From: Byssochlamys sp. IMV 00236
Taxonomy: Eukaryota; Ascomycota; Eurotiomycetes; Eurotiales; Thermoascaceae
DNA: 64,000 nt
Direction: 5' to 3'
Assembly: GCA_001931875.2 (NCBI GenBank)
Contig: MSJH02000815.1
Location: forward strand, 62,001-126,000
Shown one piece after another: positions 10,564-21,620 of the stretch. The stretch's first letter is position 1. Every line of letters starts with the position of its first letter. The notes under the pieces are model-generated. The model did not search any database. It saw nothing but the letters and a program-made list of their open reading frames with translations, and was not told where the DNA came from. Made by a program: the position numbers and the translations under genes.

Positions 10564-11796
10564 TCATGCCATGCGTTCCATGAGAGGTACTCCTTCTATC
10601 TCTTCTCCGTTTTCGTCATGTCCGTGAACACCTTCCTGTTCTACAACCTTCGCGCTCTTGGTCTCCTGCTGCTTCCTGCGGCGATGTTTGATGCTTACGT
10701 AGATGAAGAAACCGAGTTCAGACACGACAATCGCCAACCAAATTGCCAGAGCCAGAGCTGACCATCCTGCATAGTACATTCCCGTACCGATGTTGAAGAT
10801 TCCCAAACAGAGGACGCTTCTCCCCAGCCATACATGCAACGTGCTGAACAGAGACCGTCTATGTTGCTGGACGAAGACGATGTGGTGTTTGTACCCGAGC
10901 CATCCTTGCAGGATGAGTAGAGATGTTGCTACTAGACCGATGATCTTGTGTGTTCCAAGATGCTTTGCGCGCGAGAGCATGTATGCGGCGCTAGCGATGG
11001 CAAGTAGTGACGCGATCAATTGGGCGACCCAATGGAGACGGAAGCTCTGCGAGTGTGGCCAGCGGATCGCGACGGTGCCGAAGTAGAATATTCCCATAAA
11101 GCAGATGGTCATGATGAACCCGTGGACTTTGACAGCCATAGTTGTTCCCTTTCCATGAGTTACAACCCGTATGCCGAACGATTGTTTCTGGCTGTCCATG
11201 GGGGGAACGGGCTCATCTGTGGAAAGAAGAGTCGAAGGCATGTCAACAGCAAGATGGCCATGACTTTGGTGAACGTCCAGTTTTACACCAGTATCCAGAG
11301 AGTTGAAAACTTGGCCTCGATTTTCTGCGAACATCCACGGCTGAGATGCGGAGTCAAAATCGACACCAGGCCATTTATCACAAGAGTAGCAGACGATCTC
11401 AGCAAGATAGGTCCCAGTTTCAGGAACAACAATTGCTTTGGTGACATTAATCTCCGGCGCAGTATCTGTTACCACTGTGGGCACGACATGTCCGGTAGCT
11501 GTCCTCACGCTAATAGCTAGCTGCTCCTGGCTGGCATCAGTGTATAGGATAAACATAAGAGCACCGGCCATCTTTGCGCCAATCCCAATAGAGAACCAGC
11601 CTCCTGTGCTGTGTGGAGTTGCTGAGATTGAAAGGTAAATATCTTTTCCCTGAGATGCATTCTCTTTGCTGGACACTGCCATGCAAAATTCCGGGTCACC
11701 TTTCTGGCAATATTGCGCTCCTGCTGAGAGGACAGACTGCCATTTTGCAACCGAAAGCAGTGTTAGTAGACACACTTGAAAAAAAGATATTCTCAT
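10564..11796 (-). CDS. DOMON domain-cytochrome b561 transmembrane protein
   Basis: An intron-less 410-residue protein. I chose the ATG at 11796 because a signal peptide starts directly there (MRISFFQVCLLTLLSVAK, likely cleavage after VLSA); an in-frame ATG at 11874 would place 26 extra residues in front of it. Residues about 28-190 form a DOMON domain like the cytochrome domain of cellobiose dehydrogenase. Candidate haem ligands are Met76 (GAKMAGA) and His179 or His181 (SHGHLAV). Residues about 222-370 form a cytochrome b561-like five- to six-helix region with four spaced His residues: His225 (KVHGF), His255 (RLHW), His283 (GTHKIIG) and His321 (TLHVWLG). The tail is basic then acidic and should face the cytoplasm. 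Known relatives pass electrons across a membrane, often linked to extracellular redox or iron chemistry; the substrate here is unknown. It is the last gene before the transposon block, so its promoter lies within 600 bases of that border. Confidence 0.9.
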   Translation of the reverse strand: MRISFFQVCLLTLLSVAKWQSVLSAGAQYCQKGDPEFCMAVSSKENASQGKDIYLSISATPHSTGGWFSIGIGAKMAGALMFILYTDASQEQLAISVRTATGHVVPTVVTDTAPEINVTKAIVVPETGTYLAEIVCYSCDKWPGVDFDSASQPWMFAENRGQVFNSLDTGVKLDVHQSHGHLAVDMPSTLLSTDEPVPPMDSQKQSFGIRVVTHGKGTTMAVKVHGFIMTICFMGIFYFGTVAIRWPHSQSFRLHWVAQLIASLLAIASAAYMLSRAKHLGTHKIIGLVATSLLILQGWLGYKHHIVFVQQHRRSLFSTLHVWLGRSVLCLGIFNIGTGMYYAGWSALALAIWLAIVVSELGFFIYVSIKHRRRKQQETKSAKVVEQEGVHGHDENGEEIEGVPLMERMA

Positions 11797-12385
11797 TGCG
11801 AATAGAATTCCGTCGCAGCAAGAGAATTCTCGTAATTCTCCTCTCGATCTTTCGGTCTTTGTCGCGGTGTTCACTTAGCTGCCAGAAGTTTGGAGCTGAA
11901 CTATGTGCGCACTCCACAAAAAGGCCTCCCTGCAACTCCTCCAGCACTGCCGTTCAAGGCAACGTAAGCTATATTTTCCTAGCCTATTAAGTGGTCGGGA
12001 TATGAAATGAGACGGCTCTATCGTTGCGCAAGAATAGGTAAAGATAGGCTTGGGGACGAAAAGGCGCTTGTCACCGAGTTCGGTTTAGCGCGTCCATCTG
12101 ATATGCATGTGGGCCAATCTGCTTCGTCCATTCGTTGTTCGCAGCGAACGGCTTAGTAAGACCTAGTATGCTGGGAGATCTTATCATCAAGTCCTGGATT
12201 CAGACAATAATGACAATAATACGACTAGTATCAGGTGAGTAAAGTGCGCATTCGACACGGCTAGATCATGCGTCTAAAACTGCATTTTACCTTCCTCTTT
12301 TTGTATGCGGGTCCGTGCTACGCCAGATCTGGTGTAGAGGCACATGACATAGGTCATATAACCTTATGTATATAGCGACATCTTT
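11797..12385. other. Promoter side of the DOMON-b561 gene, up to the composition boundary
   Basis: Normal-composition sequence upstream of a minus-strand gene. No other gene is supported. At about 12,385 CA and TG dinucleotides almost vanish and AT content jumps, marking the left edge of the transposon block. I could not find a duplication that fixes the exact insertion point. Confidence 0.55.
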
Positions 12386-13278
12386 AGCATTAAAAAAACC
12401 TAGACTTCTTAATATTACTCTTCCCCCTTACTTATACAGTAAAATAATAATATATCCTAATAATAAATCTGGCTAAGATTTTATACTATTAAGAGAAACC
12501 CTAATAAAGAATAATATTATAGCTAGTAATATAAGACTCTATATTATTTTATCTTTAATTTTAATTAATCCTATATTTAATTCAGTTGCTGTTATTATTT
12601 ATATATAATCCTAATCCTATATATAATATTTAGATAATATATCCTTTTTTATAGGGACTAAAGGATAGGATTATATATACTTACTATAGGTATTACTAAT
12701 ATAATATCTAATATAATATTAGATTTATATAGCAATTAATAAAAACTAATATAAGAAGAAAGTATAAATATAAATAAGTTAAGAAAGAATAAAAAGGCGC
12801 CTGCATAATATATTATAAAATAGTTTAAATTTTATATAATATTAATTAATAGGCTATTTATATATTATAATAAACTAATAGATAATCTCTATAAATTAGT
12901 TAATAATTACTTAATATAAACTAATCTAATATAAGTAAGTAATATCCTAATTATAATACTACTAAAGAGAATAAAGGATCTCTATATAAAGATATAGAAA
13001 TATTAAATATAGTAAGGTATAAGTTATAATACCCTAATAATATCTCTATTTAAATAGGCGTAGGCATTTTATATAAAACTAGATTACTATACTTAATCTA
13101 TAAAATAAGTATTATTATTATTAATAATAGAGCAACTAAGTTATTAGTAATATTTCTTAGAGTATTTTTTAGAGTAAGAATATTATTTAAAAAATTATAT
13201 TAAGGAATTAGAGAAGCAGTTAAATATAATAGTTAAAGAATTAGAATTAAGGTAACTAATATAAGAATAATTAGCTAA

Positions 13279-13359
13279 AAGCTTTAGATTAAGCTAATAC
13301 TAACTAAGCTTTAGATTAAGCTAATATTAATTAAGCTTTAGATTAAGCTAATACTAACT
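13279..13359 (+). repeat. Three tandem 27-bp units in the gag of element D
   Basis: Units start at 13279, 13306 and 13333 and begin AAGCTTTAGATTAAGCTAAT. They differ only by C/T changes. The period is 9 codons, in frame with the decayed gag, so it is an old in-frame repeat in the protein. Confidence 0.85.
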
Positions 13360-14110
13360 ATATAACTACTTATTATATAAGTAATATATATAAAGCAATA
13401 GATTATAGAGACTAATATATAAAGAAAAAAAGTCTTATAATACTAAATCCTAGTATAAAAATAAATAATATTAACAATAGTTAAAACTAGAAGATATTAT
13501 AATTTTTAACTTAATAAATAAGGATATTTAATTTTTTACTAGAAGAATTAGGATTATAGCTTCTTATAAAGGAGCATATATAATATTAGATATTTTACCC
13601 TTTTACCTAAAGGGCAGAGTATTAATATAGTATATAAACCTACCTAAAGAGATATATAATAAATTAGCTTATTCTTTAGATAAATAATATTAATTATTAG
13701 AAAAGGAATTCTATTATAACTTAGTTAAGGCTTATTAATAAATATAAAACTTAACCTTCTTATTTACTATAACAGATAAACTTTTATTAAGTAATTATTT
13801 TATATAAAAAATTATACTATTAAGAGAAGCGGGCATAATAAATAATAAGACTATTAAAAATAAGCTATAGAAAGAGTTAGATCTAAAACTAGTAATATTA
13901 ATTTATATTAAGCTAGGTAAGCCTATAAAATAATTTTGCTATTAGATATAATATATTAAGGTAAGTATATATTAAAAATAAAAGAAATCCTAGCATATAT
14001 ATAATAGGCTATTATTAATACCGCTTATATAAAAATATATAAATAGGCTCTTTTAACGCTATTAAAAGGTATAAGTACTAATATAAATATAAGAGCTAGT
14101 TATAGTTATT

Positions 14111-14311
14111 AGCAGGGCAATTGTCATAGACCTAGCTGGCTCTAGGTCACGTGAACTAGATCTTTTAACCGTTCAGCTAAAAAGACTACAATAACTACGC
14201 CTAAGCGTAGTTAAGCTAGCACCGAACTATATAGCCTAGTAGTCGGGGTTCCCGGGGGTTCGCGGGGCACTGCTAAGGCCTACGCCTTACAGTAATACCG
14301 CTAGCAGTATT
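14111..14311. other. Normal-GC, hairpin-rich island inside element D
   Basis: About 200 bp retain CA, TG, CG and GC-rich runs (for example TTCCCGGGGGTTCGCGGGGC at 14249-14268) while both flanks are RIP-degraded. Consecutive perfect inverted repeats are visible: GACCTAG/CTAGGTC (14129-14148), TAACTACGC/GCGTAGTTA (14192-14213, 4-base loop), TAAGGC/GCCTTA (14274-14289), and an outer ACTGCTA/TAGCAGT (14269-14308) enclosing the last. The 5' edge starts AGCAGGGCAATTG. It may be a short non-autonomous insertion that arrived after RIP, or a region that escaped it. I found no duplication or paired terminal repeat, and no full tRNA-type promoter. Confidence 0.6.
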
Positions 14312-15382
14312 TAAAGAGAGGGGTAAAGATATTTAATTATTATATTTGCTATAATAACTTTATAAAAAATAATTATTATTATATTTATATCGCTATTATA
14401 AAGCTTAATATTAGGATAATAATTATCCTATATAAAAAGATACTTATATTTATATAGCTATAATATTAAATAGCAATATAAATACTAAAAATTTAGAAAT
14501 CTTAGAGGCTTTTAAAGCTATTCTTACTAATAAGAAAAATTAAGAAAGATTAAGAATAAGAAGGTACTATAATCTATAGAAGAATAGCCTTTAGCCCTTA
14601 TATAGGCCTAAGAATAATATAGATATTTATAAGCTAACTTTATTTATAATAGGAAAAAATTAACTATATACTTAAATATAGAGTTAAATATTTTATATAT
14701 TTTATAAGCCTATTATAATAAGTATTTTTCAGATATTATCTTAATAATATATATAAAGGTTTTAAAGAGAATTAGTAACTAAGAAATAAATTCTACTTAT
14801 TAACTTAATATTATAATTATATTACTTGCTAATAATAATAAAATAATTTTATTTATTAGATATTATTATATTATTCTTATCTTAGCCTATAATATAATAG
14901 CAGGTATTAATACTTTTATTAAAAATAAAATAATCCTTAATCTACTTAAATAGTAAGCTATTATTAATAGATATTAAATACTAATAAAGTTCTTATAAAA
15001 TAGACCTTATAAATAACTATTATAGAGAAAGTAAGTAATTTATATAATAAAAATAGTTATAGTTTAGCCTATTTAAGGGTATATAATTAATATCTGCTAG
15101 CGTCTTATACTAGGGGTATACTTATATTAAATAATATCTATTCTATAGAGAAATAATAATTTAAATATATAGAATAATCTACTAGCGGCCTTAGTCTATT
15201 ATAATAGAATAAGATTACTATATATAAATATAAGAGATTATCTTATATAGATAAAGACTAGTTAATTCCTTAGCTATATATCTTTATTTTAAATATTTAT
15301 TTTAATAATAGGTATAGTATAATTAATAAATAATATTAATTATCTTATATTAATAATAGTAGATATTAGAGTAATTAATATA

Positions 15383-15482
15383 TAACATAGACATAGGCGT
15401 ATAATGCTACCTTAGTATTACCCTTAGTAGGGCATAAAGGTGCGAGGTATGGGAGCCTCAGGCCAACGACTTAGCTATATAG
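15383..15482 (+). repeat. Element B 5' LTR, first part (100 bp)
   Basis: It matches 43230-43329 of the 3' LTR and stops where element A1 starts. This half is clearly less mutated than its partner: GTGCGAGGTATGGGAGCC here against GTGCAAGATATAGGAGCC there. Confidence 0.85.
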
Positions 15483-15818
15483 TGTAGTAGGGAGGATCGG
15501 TGTAAAGAATATAATTAGTTAAGGGGTTATATGCTTTTACTTAAAGTCTTTAAAAAGTCTATAAGTAAAGCAAGAGAGGAGGAAGAATAGGAAGGAGATA
15601 TCTTTTAGTTATTTAGAATAAAATAATTAGCTTTTCTTTTTTATTATTGTTTAGTATTAGTTTAGTATTAAATTATTATTAGTTTATTATATTAGTTTAT
15701 AGCTAGAGCTTTTTCTCTAGCTTTACTCTAAGCTCTAAAGCTAAATATCTTTTTTTTTCTTCTTAATACCTACTTGCTCAAAAACTTTATACTAAGTCTT
15801 AATATATTATCCTATAAT
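15483..15818 (+). repeat. A1 5' LTR (about 336 bp)
   Basis: It starts TGTAGTAGGGAGGATCGG and ends TATCCTATAAT. It has four homologues in the window (two per A copy). Its start still shows TG where the other copies have TA. Confidence 0.85.
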
Positions 15819-18800
15819 AAATTAGAGCTAAATATAGGGGGTATTAAAATATTAAGCAGAAATAAGAGAGAAAGAAAAATTAGAAGCTAAGGTTAAGATT
15901 AAAATTAAGAAAAAAGATAAGAAATAGTAAAAAGATAAATAAAATAGCTAAAGAAGATTACTACTATAAATAAAAAAAGATAAATATATCTCTTAAATTA
16001 GTAGAGATAATAAATATAATATAAGGTAAAAATATATATTAATAATAAGAGAAAGGAAAGACTGCTAAATATAAGGAAGAGCTTAATAAGTATAAAAGGG
16101 AAATAGAAATTTAAAAGGAATAAGAAATTATTAAATAAGAATTATTTATTAAAAAGTAGAAGAATTTCTTATTATTATCTTTATTATTATTCCTTTAAAA
16201 AAATATAGAAAAAAGTATTAATCTTTTTAGTATTAATTAAGATAGAAGGATTTTTAGCTTTTTAATATTATTAGGTCTAGAGGTATAAATAGCTTAGGTA
16301 TCTAAAAATATAGGACTATTAATAGCACAGTTAATCTAAATTATATTAGCTTTATAAATATTAATGCCTAGAAATCCTAGGGCGCTATATTTTAAAGGGG
16401 ATAATATTATTTATTATTTAAGGCTTTTTAAAAGGCTATATAAGGTAAATTAACTCTTAAAAAAGAAAAAAACTAAATAGTTTATAGACTATTATAGCCT
16501 ATTAGTATTATTATAAATAAGTACTTAATCTAAATATAAAAAAAAGAACTACTTAAAATTAGTAGAAGTAATTAAATAAGAATATACTTATTATAATAAA
16601 TATTAAAGGAAATATAATATCTAATAATTAGAAAAGTTTAAAAATATAAAATATAATAGCTTTAAGGACCTAAGGGAGTATAATTAAAAATATTAAGCTA
16701 TATTAAAAGCACTAGTAACTTTAAGTAAATTAAGCTAATATTTATAGAGAATTTAGTATTTTTAAGGACTTTTAAAGAAGCTTAAGTAATAGATAGTTTA
16801 AGAATTAAATATAGATTACTATACTCTATCTACTATTAAATATATTAATTTCTATAAAGAGATAATAAATAGGGTAAGAATAATTAAAATCTTTTGCTAT
16901 CTTAATAGCAATAAACTAAAAAAAGATTAAGATATAATAGCTTTAATAAAAGAAAAGATAACTAAAGAAGATAATATATAATTTTTTATTAAACTTAATA
17001 AAATCTACTTAAATAAGAATAAGAATAGGACTAAATAATAAAGTACTAAAATAAAATTAATAGAGCAGTTATAAATTAATTAATTAATAAAAGAGTTTAA
17101 GAAGTTAAAACTATATAATATATAATATATAGGGAGGCTTAATAGTAGTATGCTTAATACTAATATAAATATATAAGCTAAGGCGCCTTTAGGATTTAAC
17201 TTAATTAGAGGATTTAGAATACTTTTAAATTTATATAATTTTTGCTGGGTTTCTAATTATATTTAATCTTATTACTTAGATTTAAAAAGCCTCCTAAATT
17301 AAAAGCTTATCTACTAAAGAGAAGATTATAAACTTTATTTTAGGCTAAAAGGATAAAATAGAGAAGTTATTTATTTTATATAGGGAAATATATTATAAAA
17401 GGAGATTATTAAATAGAGATTAAAAGAAGAGTAAAAGAATATTAGCTTAATTAAGTATAATATTTAGTTGATTATACTAGGATAGCCTAGGGATAACTTA
17501 AGCTCTAAAAAAGAAGCTAGGGATATTATAAAAAATTATTATTCTATTAATATAATAAGATTAAATAAGCTTTAAAGAGTAAAAAAAAGATAAAGCGGGA
17601 TTAAATAATTATATAAAAAAAGCTATAAAAAGTAATTAAATAAAAATAGAGATTTCCTTTAATTAAGATAAACTAATTTAATAATCATTAGCCTTTAAAT
17701 ATAATTAAAAAAATAAGGATAGTTAAAAAGAAAATAAAAGATATATTTAAGTAGAGTAAGAATAAAAAGGTTATTAAAATAAAAGAGAAATAAAAGTTAA
17801 AAAGGTTTAAAGTTATAGATAAGCTAAAAGGGACTATTAATATAATAGGGGTTATAAACTAAATACTAAATATTAAGGTTTAGATATTAATTTAGGATCT
17901 TATTAATCTATCTCTTAATTTATATAAGGCCTTATTTATCTTATAATTATAGTAAGTAATAATAAAGGCAATATTCTACAATATTAAAGGAGTATAGTTT
18001 AATGCCTCTATATTAAATATAAAATATATAGTAAATAGTGTAGATTAGTGCATTTATATATTCTTATAACTTAAGTCTCTTAATAAAGATAAGGTATTAT
18101 ATATAGCTATAACTCTAAAATTGTTAATTAAAATTAATAATTATAAGAAAGTATAAAATATTATAATAGATAATAGAGCCAAAATTAATATAATATATAG
18201 AGATATAGTAAATTACTATAAACTTATTATAAGCTAGAAATTTAGAGGTAATATAATATTAGTAGATAGTAGGTAGACCTCTTTTATAAGTCTTTATAAA
18301 GAGATACTTATATAGGTAAGATCTTTCTATTATAAGATTTCTTTTTTTATAGTAAATAATAAGATTAACTATAATTATATTCTGGGATAGCCTTTTAAGT
18401 ATTAAGTATATTTATAATATATTACTCTATTAAATAGAATAGTAGAGAGTATAATTTACTCTATAAATTAAAAGAATTAAGCTATTATTTAGGTATTTTT
18501 AATAGATAACTTAAGAAATAAGTTAAAGAAAGAGGTATTATATAATTTATTATCTTAAGTATAAGAGTTATTAAATTAGAGCTAAAAAAAATAATAAATA
18601 TTAGACTAAAAATAGAGAAGGCCTGCAGGAGCTATATTTAATAAATAATATTAGTTTTAGAGTAAGTAAGGAAATTAAAAATAAAAGGGTAGAGATATTT
18701 AAACCTACTAAATTAAATAAAGAAGTTAGAAAATTATAGGGGTATAGATTATTTAAAAGATATAACCTTTTTATTATAAAAATAAAATATTCTGTTAATA

Positions 18801-21620
18801 TATAATATAAAAAGAAATATAAAAAGGTTTATTTAGTAAATATATTAAACAGACCTATAATAGCTCTAGGGGGGTTATTAAGATAAAAAAAAGTTATTAG
18901 AGAATATTATTATAAGAACTCTTAAAGAAGTATAAAAAAAATATATAAAAGATTTACTAAATATATTTAGCTAAAGATATTAGATATTAAGAGAGGAATA
19001 AGATTAATACTAAACTGTCTAAAGAACCTTATTATAGGTAATAATTTATAGCTAAAAGAGAAAGAACTATTAATAGAAATGCTTTTTGCTTAAAAAGCAG
19101 TCTTTATCTAAACCTTTAAAGAGATTAGATAAATATACCCAGAAATTGCACCTCTAATTATTATTTAGACTATAGATTACAAATTATAATAAGTAAAGAA
19201 TTTTTTAATACTAAAGGTATTCTATAGTATAGTATAAAGAATAGTAAAAAAAAGGATAAATATAGAGATTCTTAAACACAGTTAAGGATTCTACTAAAAT
19301 CTATAATTCTTAGTAAAAAAAAAAAAGTAATAAATATTAGCTAATTAATATAGCTATAAAAGTTAATTAAGTAATAATATAAGATGCTAATCTGCCCCCT
19401 TTAACTAATAAATTTTTAGAAGAATTTAGTAGAATACTAGTGTTAATATTTATAAACTTATTCTTTAAGTATAATTAATTAGAGTTAGCTAAAGAATTAT
19501 AGGACTTAATAATTTTCTATATATTAGGGATTAGTTTAGTTTATTAAGCTAAATTACCTTAAGGATAGATAAATATAGTATAGGAGTTTATATAAAGAGT
19601 TATATAAGTATTAGCAGATAATATTCCTAATATCTGTAATATATTTCTAAATAATATACTAATATAAGGATTTAAGATTAATTATAAGGGGGAAGAGATA
19701 CTGCTGGGAATTAAAAGGTTTATATTTAAATATATTTAGAATATTAATAAGGTATTATATAGTCTTAAACTTACAGGTTTAATAATTATTAGGGAGAAAT
19801 TATAATTTATAATACTAAGAATTAAAGTAATAGGCTATATATATAATATTAAGGGGAGATATTCTAAGTCGGCTAAGATAATTAAGATCTTAAAATAGCT
19901 ATCTTATTAAAACTTATAGGAAGCAAAAAAATTTCTAGGAATTATAGCCTATTATTAAATATAGATTAAAGAATATATTACTAAAGCTAAGCCGATATAC
20001 TTAATATTAAGAAAGAGATAAGACTTTTTTTAGGGGCTAAAATAATAAGAAGTAATAAATATTTTAAAAGTAGCCCTAATAATAGTATTAATATTTAAGC
20101 TAATTAATTATAGAGAGAGAGGTATAATTATTATTAATATTAATGCCAGTAATAATAAATAGGGGGCTTAACTTACTTAAGAAGAAAAGGAGTTTAATAA
20201 GAGATATCTAGCTAGATATAAAAGTAGAGTATAGATATAGATAGAGAGACAATATAATAAAGAAAAGCTAGAGTATAAAGCAGTACTAAAGGCATTTTAC
20301 AAATTCTAAGTATATTTATATAATATATATTTTAACTGGAGGTAGATATAAAAACTCTAGTAGTATAATTAAATAAAATAGCTATAAACCTCTTTAGGTT
20401 AATAATTATTTAATAAATTACTTAAATTTAGTTATTTAACTTTAATATTATCTATATATTAGGAAAAAAGAACTTAGTTATAAATAGGTTATTTTAGAAG
20501 CTAGCAATAGAATAAGACTTAGAAGAGGCGGAAGATAATAATATAGAAGAATTCTTAAATCTATAGTTTTATATAGTTTATTATATTAATATATAAGAGA
20601 TAGAATTAAATAGTATTCCTTAATTAATACTTATATTATATTAGTTAGAAAAGTCTTTGCTAATTATAGAATAGTTATAAATTATAATAAAACTAGATAA
20701 TATAAATAAAGGATAGTATGCTAAGTTTAAGAAAAAGGCCCTGAAGTATATAGTTTAAGATAGTATGCTTTTTTAGAAAGTATAATAAAATCAGCCTTAT
20801 TATATAGTTGTTAATAATAAAAAAAAGTAAAAAGAAATTCTTATAGCCCTTTATAAAGAGTATAAATATTATAAATATAAAGTAATTTATTAAAAGGTAG
20901 CTGATTAATATTAATAGAAAGGCCTATATAAATATATTATTAAATAGGTAAAGATATATAATAAGTATTAGAAAATAAATAAAGAATATATAAAAGAAGC
21001 TTTATAGTTAATATTTATCTTATTAGGGAAATTAAAGCTATACCTAGATATCTATAAGATTATACCGCCTAATAAGAGAAAGACTTATATTATTATATTT
21101 TAGAATAATTTTAATTAGGTTAAATATAAAGCCTTTAATAGCCCTATTTTAGAAGCTATTATTAAGTTTTTATAAGAAGATTAGATTTATTATTAAAGAG
21201 TAATAGAGACTTTTATTAATAATAAAAGATTAGAGAATAAAGCTATAGTTAATATATTAGTATAGAAGTATAAGATTAACTATATTAAAGTCTTATTATA
21301 TAATTTATAAGCAAATAAAGTAGTTAAAGTTATATATAAGTCTTTTATATATAATATTAAAAAACTTATAAAAGGAATAGGAATAAATTAGATAAATTAT
21401 TTATTAGTAATAATCTAGGCGGATAAGAATATAGTTAAGATTTTTATAGGCTTAATACTATTTAAAGTAATTATAGAATATAATGCTATACTACTAATTA
21501 AACTAGAAGTATTTATTTAGAAGATTTTAATATGAGATAAGGTTAAGACTATAGAAGATCTTTTACTCCTTTATATATAATAGATAGAGCTCTAAGATTA
21601 AGATATAGAAGAGGCCTAAT
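15819..21620 (+). pseudogene. A1 gag-pol, RIP-inactivated
   Basis: The plus strand carries gag (about 15.8-17.9 kb) followed by pol. An aspartic-protease-like site reads DNRAKIN at about 18,167-18,190, where the family has DSGA. Reverse transcriptase covers about 19.4-20.1 kb; its catalytic FLDD appears as FLNN at 19644-19655, a RIP-type change of the first Asp codon. RNase H follows (about 20.13-20.55 kb, reading IININ where the ancestral site has Asp), then integrase (about 20.85-21.5 kb) with segments that fit the core fold. Stops, mostly TAA and TAG, occur throughout, so it cannot be translated. The order protease-RT-RNase H-integrase defines Ty3/Gypsy rather than Copia. Confidence 0.8.

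Larger units (their letters stand above)
12386..15382 (+). mobile_element. Element D, 5' part: presumed LTR/leader and gag of a Ty3/Gypsy retrotransposon
   Basis: This is the outermost element. The first ~600 bases should contain its 5' LTR and leader, but I cannot delimit them because the 3' LTR is not in the window. From about 13,100 to 14,500 the plus strand reads as a decayed gag: a Gln-rich N-terminal part with 9-codon repeats, then a capsid-like region around 13,490-14,030. The element is interrupted at 15382 by element B, resumes for 25 bases (43391-43415), is interrupted by E, and resumes at 50938. Joined across both insertions, the frame reads without a shift into a Gypsy pol, which supports the assignment. 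Confidence 0.6.

Noticed and set aside
11797..11874. Alternative upstream start for the DOMON-b561 protein
   Set aside because: It would put 26 mostly polar residues before a clear signal peptide.
14229..14275. tRNA-derived SINE promoter in the GC island
   Set aside because: GGGTTCGCGGGGC resembles a B box, but there is no acceptable A box at the right distance and no cloverleaf.
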